Of a stretch of DNA of 64,000 nucleotides, positions 31,989 to 42,081 are shown piece by piece. The first letter of the stretch is position 1, and the number at the start of each line of letters is the position of its first letter. The DNA lies in NCBI RefSeq assembly GCF_051020765.1, contig NC_134947.1:248001-312000 (forward strand). The letters are read 5' to 3'. Under the pieces are notes generated by a model, which worked only from the letters and a program-made list of their open reading frames with translations, did not search any database and was not told where the DNA came from. The DNA is from Lasioglossum baleicum. Lineage: Eukaryota > Arthropoda > Insecta > Hymenoptera > Halictidae. The translations under genes were made by a program, and so were the position numbers.

Positions 31989-32550
31989 ATGAAAGTACAA
32001 AAAAAATTTGTATTACAATCTTTAAAAAAACAATCAGTTCAAAACGAATTATTAACTGAGATTAAATTGAAAATTAATATAAACTATATGATAATATTAT
32101 TAATAACATTGATGTTGAAAACGGCTTGGTTAATGGAGCACACACACACATGCGGAATATTAAAATTTATTACTTTTCAAGAAAATACTAAAATTCCGTC
32201 TATATTGTGGTTAGATTTTCAATTGGCCAGAGTAGGAGTGAAAGTAAGAGCTCGTTATCGTGATTATATGAAGAATGCAAATATTGATCAAAATTTAACA
32301 CCAATAATAAAAATATCGAATCAAGTAAATACATATGTCGAGTGAGGAAAAATATCAAATCACACGTAGTCAATTTCCAGTGGTTCCTGCTGAAGCGATT
32401 ACGATCCATAAAAGTCAGGGACAAACATACGAGAAAGTATGTTTGGATTTTAAAAAATCAGAAAGGCGAACTTTACAAATGTTGTATGTAGCACTGAGCA
32501 GAGTTTCAAAATTGAGCGCGGTTTATATATTTTGGGACAATTTAAATTAA
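31989..32550 (+). pseudogene. C-terminal piece of Helitron Pif1-like helicase
   Basis: A first frame (31989-32345) ends with WLDFQLARVGVKVRARY and NLTPIIKISNQVN. A second (from about 32335) reads QITRSQFPVVPAEAITIHK, SQGQTYEKVCLDF and MLYVALSRVSKLSAVYIFW. These are the last conserved blocks (V and VI) of Helitron helicases. Rep, Walker A and Walker B regions are missing and the frames are offset, so this is a decayed fragment. Confidence 0.75.
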
Positions 32551-32923
32551 CAGTATCGAAGAAAACCAAGATCAATACTGCAAACCCGGATAATGAGGAG
32601 TTGTATCGTTTGCGAAAAACTAATTAAGACAATTTATTTTGCAACATTAGTATACTAAACAAGGAACCAAGCGAGCAACGAGCATACGATGTTGGTTTAA
32701 TGCGACGCCATATAGCAAACATTTTGATAAGTAGAAAACTATTGAATTTCCCTGAAAAGTATAATCTTATTAAAACGTACACCTAATAATGATAATAATA
32801 TACTGCAACTAATGAATCGGGAAGTTCTTTGTGTGGCTCGTGGAGAGTCACACACCAAATAACATTCGTACCACTAACCCTCTCGCGAGCTCGCGAAGCG
32901 AGCGAGCAACAACTCCCCTCTAG

Positions 32924-34029
32924 TTTATCATTTATTTTAGCATATTTCAACTGTTATTGTGCCAACACTGCGCATTCTGAAATAATAAAAATTTGAGTAA
33001 TAAAAATTTGCATTGCGTAATAAAAAATTCTCAACTGTGACCCACTCACATTTAAAATTTATTAAAATACACGTCTAATCTAAATGCTTCTTTTAAAGTT
33101 TATTTATTTGGACTCGTAATGAAAGTTCAAAATATGCCTTTTGTAGATCTACGTTAGTTAAATATGTGCTGAATATTTCATCGAAATCGGTTGACGGTGG
33201 AAAGAACGACACGCATCGAAAGATGTACGAATCTGTGAATTTTGAGCAGGAACTGACCAGAAGCTGTACATACCAAGATTTTTACCACTTCTAACTTCTA
33301 ACCGCTTATACCTCGTGTGTATGTTAATCGATTTCGATGAAATTTTCAGTATATATGTAACTAACATTGATATGCTAAACATATATTTTAAATTTTCTTT
33401 ACGGCGACAAATAAAAAAATTTTTAAAGTTCCTTTTTTATGTTATTGCTATTTTTTTCAAAAAATTTTTTGCACGTTATTTAGTAAACAACTGCATCTAA
33501 TTGATCACAAAAAATCAGGCCGTTTGGTAAAAGTGTAGAAAAGTTATTCCATTTTAAAAGGCGTACACGGATACATGCGACTGACTATGGTTAGAAAAAA
33601 TTGGTCGCAGAGCCAGGTTCGCAGGAGTTCGCAGCCAAAACCTGGTTGGATATATACTTTAAAGTGTGTTGCATGATTTGCAACAAGTTTTATCTTGGCG
33701 AGTTTTGGCGCAAACAAGTTATGTCAAATTAAACTTTAATTCTACTATTCAAAATACCTCTTTTTCAATTTGTGTTTTAGATAAATAAATGACACTTACA
33801 TTAATTAAAGCTACGTTAAATAAATCATCTATCATAAACATAATCAAATTATAATATTGTTCAAGTGTTTTAATGTTTTAGATTCTTGTGGCTGCGTTTA
33901 TATGTAGACGCATTTATAAGCCAAAATCGCAGGTTTCCTGTTACCAAACTTTCATGTGATATCATTCCAAGAAATAAGTGATATTTATAAAAAATTTTTA
34001 TTGGTTTAAATACTCGAACTATCTAGTAA
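32924..34029. other. AT-rich unassigned stretch
   Basis: No coding signal. At 32943-32958 CTGTTATTGTGCCAAC is the inverse of GTTGGCACAATAACAG at 31353-31368, so before the Helitron arrived these two made a short palindrome about 100 bp long. Around 33170-33400 there are GATTTCGATGAAATTTTCAG-type phrases that occur in many insect repeats. Nothing else is recognisable. Confidence 0.35.
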
Positions 34030-34573
34030 ACGAAATTGCAATGAAAAATCTATGTACCTAACATTCGAAAAATTGATTTTTTCCCCGTCCGCACCTGTGC
34101 GCCATTACTGATCAAACCGAGCGTTCGCCGGCATACTTTATTTTTTTTGACACTGTTCCACCAAACGGACACTTCTGAGATTTTTTTACAAAATAGGTTA
34201 GAATTATAGCAATATTTTAGAATTTTTTGGTAGGTGTCAACCCAAGGGAAGATAGTGAAAAAAATTCCCCAAAAATTAATCAATTATTTTCAACTATAAA
34301 TAATTAGCAAAAAATTCTGAAAAAATCTCAAATATAGAGTGTATCTATATCTTTTGTTTGCCGTTTATTCCATGTCGATATCTTTTCTCGTTTAGAGCAA
34401 ATTGCATTTAAGTGCGGGGGAATGTACCTCAATATCACCCCTATCGGTGCGGGTAGACATTTGAAATTTGACACAATGTTTTTTTAGACATAAAACGATG
34501 TTTTAAGACAGGAATCAGGAAAATCGGAGCGGGGCCGCTGGCCCATGCTTATCCGGCTATACCCTTTGTTGGA
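34030..34573 (-). repeat. Diverged TIR related to the ISL2EU-like element
   Basis: The right end GCTTATCCGGCTATACCCTTT matches the terminus of the 9.6-kb element (CTTATCCAGCTATGCCCTTT) and the adjoining text keeps the same order (TTTGAAATTTGACACAATGTTTTTT against TTGAAATTTTGCACAGTATGTTTTTT). It is a single arm with no transposase, so a solo end of an older relative. Confidence 0.55.
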
Positions 34574-34884
34574 CAGTGTTAGCACATCCCGATATCTCTT
34601 ATGGTTCAAGAGTTATAGTAAAATATCACTCGATCCTGCCCACCGTGCGACTCCTCATTTTGTATCAGATTCGTTTGCGCTTGACTCCATTCCTAGAGCT
34701 GCTGAAACTACGCGTCAGGTTCGCCCTCACCGTCTATAATTCTAGTGGCTTCCTGATTACGAATCAGGGTAGTTCACGTACCTAACTAACAAATTGAAAC
34801 CATATTCCAAGTGTAACAACCCTTCGCCAGCCTGTCGCGTTGCTTACGGCCCTGACTCATAAACTGCCTTTAATTATATATGGT
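34574..34884. other. Unassigned short intergenic stretch
   Basis: Just over 300 bases with overlapping short frames on the plus strand (64 and 69 codons) that share no recognisable motif. It lies between the TIR relic and the second copy of the peptide-gene upstream region. Confidence 0.25.
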
Positions 34885-35440
34885 TCGTAGCAACTTTAAT
34901 CGATTTCGATGGAACTTTGTGTATGTGTATAATTTAATTAAATTTTCATCACAGTGACCGGTTAAAAAAAGTTAGAATATATCAGCGACTTTTATATTCT
35001 CTTCGCAATTTCGAGTAACGGTCATTTTAAAATTATTCATTATTGTACATTACAGAGTCTAGCCCTCCCAAAATCACTAAAAAACTTAAGTCAGTTGGTC
35101 CAATTTTAAGAAAGTTATTCGTCTTTAAAGGGAATCCGATTACTTTTTTCCAATAGTGTATATTCCACCTCAACATATTTGCATGGCTATTATGTATCTA
35201 CTATTTCTAAAGGATACGGTAAACGGAAAAATACGATGCAACAATGATGCAATATGCTGTTTTCTTTCACAACTAGTCGTATTAGCAGTAATATTATCTG
35301 ATTACCATATGCAACAGGTAGACCACAATCGTAGTACTTAAATGCAATCATCGCCAAGAATTGTTTTTACTCTTCTTTTTACGTAACCGATAACATATTA
35401 ATGTTTGTTATTCTTGAGACAAATTTACACACGGCGTGGA
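34885..35440 (+). repeat. Upstream region of the peptide gene, copy 2 (intact)
   Basis: Colinear with 26861-27414, with scattered substitutions and small indels. It ends at an intact TATA box and continues into a signal-peptide exon. Conservation of many short blocks between two otherwise unselected-looking copies suggests either recent duplication or retained regulatory sites. Confidence 0.7.
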
Positions 35441-35474
35441 TATAAAGGTGGTAGCCGGCAAGGTGACATCAGAA
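35441..35474 (+). promoter_or_regulatory. Core promoter: TATA box plus initiator
   Basis: TATAAAG at 35441-35447 is followed by ACATCAGAAC, whose TCAGA fits the arthropod initiator with the A at 35471, exactly 30 bases from the first T of the TATA box. The predicted 5' UTR would be 54 bases to the ATG at 35525. Confidence 0.65.
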
Positions 35475-35524
35475 CTACCGGGAACTGTGCACGCTCTACT
35501 TGAAAAATAAAATAGAGGCAAAAC

Positions 35525-35579
35525 ATGTCTCGTCTTGCTTTTGTTGTGTTTGCTGTGATGCTCACGCTGTATGCCACCG
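35525..35579 (+). CDS. First coding exon of a small secreted peptide gene
   Basis: ATG opens MSRLAFVVFAVMLTLYAT, a textbook signal peptide (charged start, hydrophobic core, small residues at the end). The frame is followed at once by a strong splice donor, CCACCG|GTAAGT, and would meet a stop two codons later if unspliced, so splicing is expected. The exon is 55 coding bases, giving a phase 1 intron directly after the signal sequence, a layout common in insect venom, antimicrobial and other secreted peptides. Exon 2 was not found; the downstream 1.2 kb is repeat-like and may separate or have destroyed it. I do not recognise the family. Confidence 0.6.
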
Positions 35580-36823
35580 GTAAGTACTGAAGTTATGAAA
35601 GGTGCTTTTACCAAATATGTCAGTGTAATATGTACAATATAGTAATATACATGTCGGAGATAAAGAGATTTCCTCATTGTACGGGATTGGATTCGATTAA
35701 TGGTTCAATCGTAACCCCGCTGCGCTCGACGAAAAATTAATCTCGTGAGGGCTGGTTGAATGTTGTGGTTGATGATGATGTTGATAGTGAAGTACAACAC
35801 TTTAATTTACAGTTCACTTATCTAAGTAGAACTCTCCTTTAATAATCAACTACTATGTACAAGTTTGGTGTAACAACGTAAGATGATGTTCGTTCGGTGG
35901 TTGAGAAGAAGCTGATCTTTTGAAAAACGCTTTGCTGTTGACTAGATGTCCTTTTGGGGTACAAGAAATGAGTGGTGGGAGACAGTGTTTAAGGAAAGGG
36001 AAAACTACAGAAGAGAGGGAAGGCTGGAAATTACAATAAAGAAAGAAAATGCAGGGACAAGGATAACCTGAGGATTGGTGAGTTGGAGAAAAACCAGATG
36101 TGAAGGATGTGAAGGATTAGGGCAGTCGCTCGGAGTTATTTATGATGGAGAAAGTCCTTAAAACTATGGGGGTGCGTGACAAATTGTAAAACTTGGGTTT
36201 AAGCACGGTTTGGAAGTTAAAGTGAAACGGAATTAAGAACTAATCGTGACAATGACTGTTGGTCGGGTGTGCTAGCATTCCGGACACTCATTATGGATTC
36301 CGGAATTTCCTTCGTCTCCTGAGTTATCCATAGTGACGGGGAATCGAAGAAATTATGCACTCACAAACTTCTCATGAAAAGATTTTTATTATGAACGCTA
36401 ACAAACGAACTGCTTTCGCCGAAAGCACCCAACAAAGTGTGTGGTCACATCCGTCCGCCGATCCTTTTTCCGACCAATCCAGGTAAAAGGGCGAGGATCC
36501 TTCCAAGGTGGCCCAAAGGTTCTCAGGCGCGAGAGAAACAAAAGAAACAAAAGAATTTGCCACATGTTGGCAAATTATTAGAAAAAGAAATAAAAGTTCT
36601 CGATGTAAACAAATTCTCTGGCCTTCTCCGACATACATATTAGTTTAATTAGCTTAATAGTTTTAAAACACCAATTGGTGCGAATTTCAAATTTTTACAA
36701 GAAAAAGAAGCAACATATAATCAAAGCAGTAACGAAATGATTGTATGTACTTACTTCAAGCTTAAAGAATATAATAAAGTATACTACTATAAGTAAACTG
36801 GGTCCCATGGAAATCACCGACAC
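35580..36823. other. Putative intron and LTR-like repeat, no exon seen
   Basis: After the donor, about 100 bases of AT-rich intron-like sequence are followed from about 35680 by sequence that looks like LTR material (GTACAACACTTTAATTTACAGTTCACTTATC, with an inverted AATAAA-like signal) and a purine-rich segment to about 36120. No acceptor-plus-frame combination encoding a secreted peptide could be picked out by eye. Confidence 0.35.
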
Positions 36824-39214
36824 TAGTGTTGTATAAAGCTCGAGTCTTCGAAGCTCCAGAGCTCAGTCTTAAAGACTAAGTTTCTAAGGCTACAATTATA
36901 TAAAGCTTAAGCTTTCAAAGCTTTAAGACTCAAAGCTTCAACGCTCAGCTCTCAGCGTTCTTGACCAATAGGAAAAAGAAATGGACAACAATTCTATGTA
37001 TATGTTATTTATTTTCTAAAAAGTTTAGCCATGAATTTAAACACATGGAAGCTTGAATTGTGGATCGGTTTAGCCTGTTTCTTCTTTTCGTAATTAAATT
37101 TCCTGCTTTTGAAAAAGATTCTTCGCTTGGAACACTTGTAGCAGGAATTGACAAAATATCTAATGCCATTTGACTTAAACTCGGGAACGATGTTTTTCGA
37201 GTGTCCCACCAAACGAGTGGATCTGTATCTTCAGATTCTTGCGACATATTTATATATGTATCAATTTCATTGGAATTATTTATTTCTGATTTTTTATAAA
37301 TGTTAGAAAATAAAGAAGTGGTAGGATTGTTTGATGTATAAAGTTCTTTTGACGTTTTCTGGTGTGTTTGTTCTGCTGTATTTTCTGCTGAGCAATAATT
37401 AACGTAAAAATAGTTCTTCAATTTTTCTAAAGCAATCGCATTTCCTCTCTGGATAAAGTAAGCGTTGTTTAAGCGAGGATCTAAGATGACAGCGAATTCA
37501 CTCAAATTATTCAATAGGCGACTTAGATACTTGTTTATCTTCGTTTGCATAGCTGTAGCAGATTGTTTGAGAAGAGTATCATTTTCAAAGGCAGATAGGT
37601 GTTGTAATAATACCTAAAATTATACAAATATTCATGTAACTGCGTCTGCATATATGTAGCACATTCCTTGAAAAAAGTACAATATCATTTTAAAAATTTG
37701 ACAGATGTAGTAATACCTGAACAATTACTTGTACATAACATATACTGGGATATCTCGATTTTGATAAAATAACAGTTGCTTGATTGAAAACCTCAAGGTA
37801 TTTTGCAATATCTTCGATATTACTCCATGAATCAATTGAATATTGGATAAACTCTGGCCTTTCATCACAGAGATAATTTAAAACTTCTTTCATATGGATA
37901 GCTCGTTCTAACATTAGATATGTTGAGTTCCAACGAACTGGCATGTCCTTAATAAGAGCTAAATATTCAACATTCTTCAAATATCTGTTTTCGCTTTGCA
38001 GAAAATGTTATAAAATGTACTAGTTCAGATACTTTTTTACATTCATTTTCAATTTTCTGCAAACCAGTTTTTACAACGATATTTAAAACGTGAGCAATAC
38101 ACGGTATATGCGTAACGCATTTATACTCTTCATTTCTTTTCAACAACTGTATGCATTTATAATTCGCTGCTTCATTATCTGTTGTGAGAGCTATAAGTTT
38201 GTCTCTAAGTCCAAATTCTTCAATAACAGATTTAATCTTCTGTACAATATCTTCGCCTTTGTGAGGATAAGGAATAATATAAAAATCGAGTATTATTGAG
38301 TACAACATATTTTTCACAACAAAATGACTTGTAATAACGATATATGGTTTATTTGTTACTGACGTCCAAAAGTCAAATGTTAAGGAAACTTTATATTCCA
38401 ATTTTTTTAAATGTTGAATAATTTCATTCTTTTTTTCTTTGAATGTACGTTGAATTGTTTGATTTATGCTATACCTGCTAGGGAGTTTATAATCATGTTT
38501 GAGTGCACTGACAAATGTAATGAACGTTTTTTCCTCTACTATTCGTATTGACTGGGTTCCACGAATTATGAAATTTATTAATAATTTATGAAGATCCTTT
38601 TTAGTTTCCAATCTTTCAGTATCTTCTTGTTTTCTTTGTAATATTATTCCTTCATGCCTCTCATAATGTTTTTTCAAAATAGTATGAGATGTTTTAGAAG
38701 AGAAAGTATGATCACATCTACGACAGCGTAATCTATTTGTGTCTTTTTGTTCAAAACTATCCCACTTCCAACACTTTCTACGCGGTTGTGTTAATGCATT
38801 AGTTTCTGTTTCGGTATCAGACGACTTTTCACTAAATGAACTGTTAATTTCTTCCACCATTATTACTTTTAAAGAAAGTTTAAAGGATCGATACGCTTTT
38901 CGAGATTCTTCTTCAATGTTTCGATTGAAACTAACTAGAGGAGAGATTTGTATTGAAACATTCGCTTATGTTATGATATTTGTCACAGAGGGCACAGCTG
39001 CATCTAGGCTGTGTATACATATTCTATTACGTCGGAATATTCAAACACATCCAGGCAGTACAGAAGACTCGAGTCTTTAAGTTTCAAGCTCAAGCGTTGA
39101 GGACACCAGTTCTCACAGCTCAAGGTTCAAACCTGGAAGGCTCCAGCGTTTACGACTGAAGTCGCGACTCGAGCCTTCAAAGCTCAGGACTCAGAGCTCA
39201 TTTTCACAACACTA
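36824..39214 (-). mobile_element. hAT transposon with subterminal AGCTC/AAGCTT clusters
   Basis: The ends TAGTGTTGTATAAAGCTC and GAGCTCATTTTCACAACACTA form an imperfect TIR. Both sub-terminal zones (about 36840-36960 and 39060-39200) are packed with AGCTC, AAGCTT and GACTCAAAG-like repeats, typical of hAT transposase-binding regions. A nearly complete transposase lies between. The adjoining 8-bp sequences do not match, so the ends may be off by a few bases or the flank altered. Confidence 0.7.
37005..38860 (-). pseudogene. BED-finger hAT transposase, one frameshift
   Basis: The protein begins at 38860. An N-terminal BED zinc finger (CRRCDHTF...H...H) is followed by the catalytic domain, with LTFDFWTS (first Asp) and LTTDNEAANYKC (second Asp), then VRWNSTYLMLERA, and the C-terminal dimerisation region with LSIPATSVPSEESFSKAG and TKRRNRL. 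A single-base frameshift lies near 37967-37980. Another break at 37614-37716 can be bridged by a candidate intron (CAG|GTATTA ... TTTTAG|GTATTA), which keeps the frame. That candidate intron is itself a diverged tandem copy of the exon that follows. Transposition function is probably lost through the frameshift. Confidence 0.8.
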
Positions 39215-40737
39215 TTTAACCTTGAGAAAATTCGTTAAACTTTCACAATTTCAAGAAAATGTGGTTTCTCCGTTACCACGGGCAGAAAATTTTTAAAATT
39301 TTTGCTATATATCATTTCCCGTAGATTTTTTCACGCTGATTTCAAATCTGGTCTCAAAATTGTCTACGACCTCTGGTTTTCTCAAGAAATCGATTTTTGT
39401 GAACAGAACTAATGCAATCATTTTTCGTTGAAATGATTTGATAACCCACTAGTTTGAAGGTATATTGTATTCTCATATATCATAAAAAACACAATAATAT
39501 TAAACATAATGAAGTATTTGAACGTTTATTTGACGTATATCACTTGACGAACGATCACCCGACGCGACGTATCGCTGCGATTGCCGCTAGCACTCCTTGT
39601 AGGCTATGTGTGACTGTAATGTAATTTAAATTAGATATCTATTTTCCATGATTATATTTTCATTTACACAGTAAGTAAGGTAAGTATTGTAAGGAGGCTC
39701 GGAGACTCGACACGACACGTCGTGATTTGTTGCTCGCTCGCAGGGAACTGTTTATTTAACAAAATCTGAACGTAACATACATTTGTTAACAAAAGCACTA
39801 ACGCAACGCATAAATCAATAAAATTATATATAACAGCATTGTTCGGGATTCGAATTATGGGATTTGCCGGCCGTTACGCCAACCGTTGAACTACACTTGC
39901 TCTGGCTGTTTTTCATAATGTTTAGAGTCGCGTAGCGATCGCTCGTTACCGTTGCGTACGGCCGCGAGGTGTTTGTAAGCGCCCATCACCGGTAAATCCC
40001 ATAGTTTGAATCTCGAACGTTGCGTCTTCCCGGATCATGCGATCGATCCGGAATCAATCGCGTGCGACCCCGCCTGCCGTTTCGGAGAATATTTAAAGGC
40101 CCTCCCTTGGCGGAGCGAGTCTCTTTTCAGTTCAGTCATTCGAGACCACCCGATTATTCATTTCGCACGTTCTAATCTTTTGTTTGTTCGCGAAAATCAC
40201 TGCGCTTTATTTCTCGCAATCCTAATTCGAAGTTTCTTTCGAGTTGCCACCGATCCTCATTCTTCCGCGTCGCGATCAGTGCGTCTGCCCGCGTCAAGAT
40301 TTCCGACGGCGCGTTGAAGATCTCCGTTCGCGGCGGCCCTCGTCAAGGGAAGCACAAGGGTTCCGTCGAGCAAAGGATAAGGCAGAATCTCGCACGAGCA
40401 AGATATCCGCATTTCGAGACTTCGGCGATTCTATAGATCAACAAGTTTGAATAAAGTGCAGTGTTAACCAATCTGGAATTAATCTCTCTCCCTCATTCTC
40501 ACGATCCTTGTAATTGCCGTCCTAGCGCGCTCATAGCTGAGCGGTTCCAGCGTCAGGCGCCTCCGACCGTCGGTCGACGCCGAACAAACATAAATAAATA
40601 AAATTATATATAACAAATAAACATATGAAACACTCAAGTCATCTAAACGGTGGTATAAACATTCTTACAGTATTTAATCTTTTTAACTTACTTCTCATCA
40701 ACGAATTCTTTAACTTCTAGTGATACCTTATTCTTAT
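39215..40737. other. Non-coding stretch with LTR-like promoter and poly(A) signals
   Basis: Between 40085 and 40500 there is a TATA-like ATATTTAAAGG, a TTCAGTCATTCG initiator-like element about 45 bases on, and AATAAAGTGCAGTG at about 40450, the order seen in an LTR. The ends could not be set. Around 40530-40590 a second tRNA-like phrase (CATAGCTGAGCGG...GTCGGTCGACGCC) occurs. The remainder is AT-rich without features. Confidence 0.35.
39846..39905 (-). other. tRNA-like block
   Basis: On the minus strand TGTAGTTCAACGGTTGGCG (box A-like) and ATTCGAATCCCG (box B-like) are about 30 bases apart. Part of it (ATTCGAATTATGGGATTTGCC) is repeated in inverse at 39990-40017. It is more likely a SINE or pseudogene than a functional tRNA. 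Confidence 0.4.
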
Positions 40738-41115
40738 TTTTTAACCGACTTCGAAAAAGGAGGAGGTTACTCAATTCGATCTGTATGTGCCTTTTTTTCG
40801 CTTTTTTTTCTATGTATGTTCACCGATTACGCCGAGATGGATGGACCAATCGGAACGAAACCTTTTGCATCTTGTAGGGTATGTTCCCGGGATGGCCCCG
40901 TGCAAAAAAATTTTACATTTTTTTATTAATTACGAATTTATTTGCGGAAAATGTAGGGTGGTGGTACCGTTGTGAACTCCGCTGAATGTTAGACATTAGG
41001 AACAGTTATCGATTGCGGCTTTCAGACTTTCAGATATGTATAAATTACGATTGGAATGTGACGGCTGACAGAGATAAAAAAAGTGTGAAATAAAAAAAAA
41101 ACTTTAAAAAAAAAA
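40738..41115 (+). repeat. AACCGACTTCG-type repeat fragment
   Basis: Starts TTTTTTAACCGACTTCGAAAAAGGAGGAGG, a phrase found in many dispersed insect repeats, and runs through a GC-poor segment with CGATTGCGGCTTTCAGAC near 41015. It has no coding content. The next element begins with the same TTAAACCGACTTCG, suggesting a shared family. Confidence 0.4.
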
Positions 41116-41528
41116 TTAAACCGACTTCGAAAAAATTTCAAAAAGTATAAAAAAGTGTGAAATAAAAAAAACTTTTTAAAAAGAAAAAACGCACTAAAAA
41201 GTATAAAATAATTTCCATTTAATTTATGTGAATACACACGAACTTAAATACAATACAATCTTTTCGGAGGCTGCGCAAAATTGAAAATTGTCGACACTGG
41301 AAATTACGAAAATCCTTAAATTCTTGTAAATACTAATATATTTATATGTATTTAAGTAATATATTTGCTCCGCCTGCGAAAAGATTGTATTGTATTTAAG
41401 TTCGTGTGTATTCACATAAATTAAACGGAAATTATTTTATACTTTTTAGTGCGTTTTTTCTTCTTAAAAAGTTTTTTTTTATTTCACACTTCTTTATGCT
41501 TTTTGAAGTTTCTCCGAAGTCGGTTTAA
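41116..41528. mobile_element. Foldback MITE with TTAAACCGACTTCG ends
   Basis: The ends TTAAACCGACTTCG and CGAAGTCGGTTTAA are exact inverses. The arms pair with small gaps over about 190 bp each (GTATAAAATAATTTCC, GAATACACACGAACTTAAAT, ACAATCTTTTCG) around an AT-rich centre near 41320. No coding sequence. Confidence 0.75.
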
Positions 41529-41772
41529 TTTTTTTTTAAAAGTTTATTTTTATATCACCAGAAGTTAAACCTCGTCACTAGTCTCCGAAGAAAGGGGGGG
41601 ATGCGACGAGACAACGACTCGTCGCGAGTCGCGTCTAGGCCTAAGAGTAAGAGCGACCGAACGGGAGTCATATTTGTAGACTTTGCCGAAACTGGCACTC
41701 TTCGTGGTCCGTGCTTTCGTCTTCTGTCTATATAAGGCAGAACGAGACGAATTCTCACCGGAGAGCAGATCA
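41529..41772. other. Pre-insertion sequence and left target duplication of LINE X
   Basis: GC-rich DNA with CTATATAAGGCAG (TATA-like, about 41729). Its last 22 bases (41751-41772, ATTCTCACCGGAGAGCAGAT...) recur at 61761-61782 after the A-tail of LINE X. The TATA-like sequence suggests the target was a promoter or LTR, or the 5' region of the LINE that follows X. Confidence 0.6.
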
Positions 41773-42081
41773 TCATTCATGCTCATTCGCTCGTTGACTG
41801 CGGTCGCGTCAACCGTGTAGATTGCTATCCATAGTGTTCATTTCCATTATTGGCCTCGGTCGCGTGCTCATTGTGAGTTTCGCTCTCTCCAGAGCTCTAT
41901 TGTTTCTTTGAAACGTTCGTTCTTCGAAATGAATTCGAATTGAATTCTTGTATCGATCTCTATTACGGAATCGATTTCGGAAATAAAACGGTGTTAGTGT
42001 TCTTCCTCCTGCCTTTGGCAGCCTAACCTGTCTTTTTCAAGACATCTGAAACACCGTCCATTTCACCTAATTTCACTCAAA

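Larger units (their letters stand above)
31391..32923 (+). mobile_element. Helitron remnant with CTAG end
   Basis: The right end has a GC-rich hairpin (CTCGCGAAGCGAG type, about 32880-32907), 16 bases further on CTAG, then T in the flank: the Helitron 3' signature. The proposed left end TTCCCGATTTTATAGGGAAG is itself a short hairpin, and its inverse ATCGGGAAG recurs at 32817. The interior encodes only the end of a helicase. Size is 1.5 kb, so it is an internally deleted copy. The left boundary is inferred. Confidence 0.65.

Noticed and set aside
34065..34115. Possible right-hand Transib end (GATTTTTTCCCCGTCC...CACCTGTG)
   Set aside because: It has a heptamer-like and nonamer-like part with a short spacer, but the flank CGCCA does not match the left flank CGGCG and the sequence lies within a TIR of another family.
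6961..41005. Shared phrase GTGGTGGTACC...TTAGACATT near 6965 and 40965
   Set aside because: Only about 25 scattered bases match and neither copy has boundaries; probably fragments of a common dispersed repeat.
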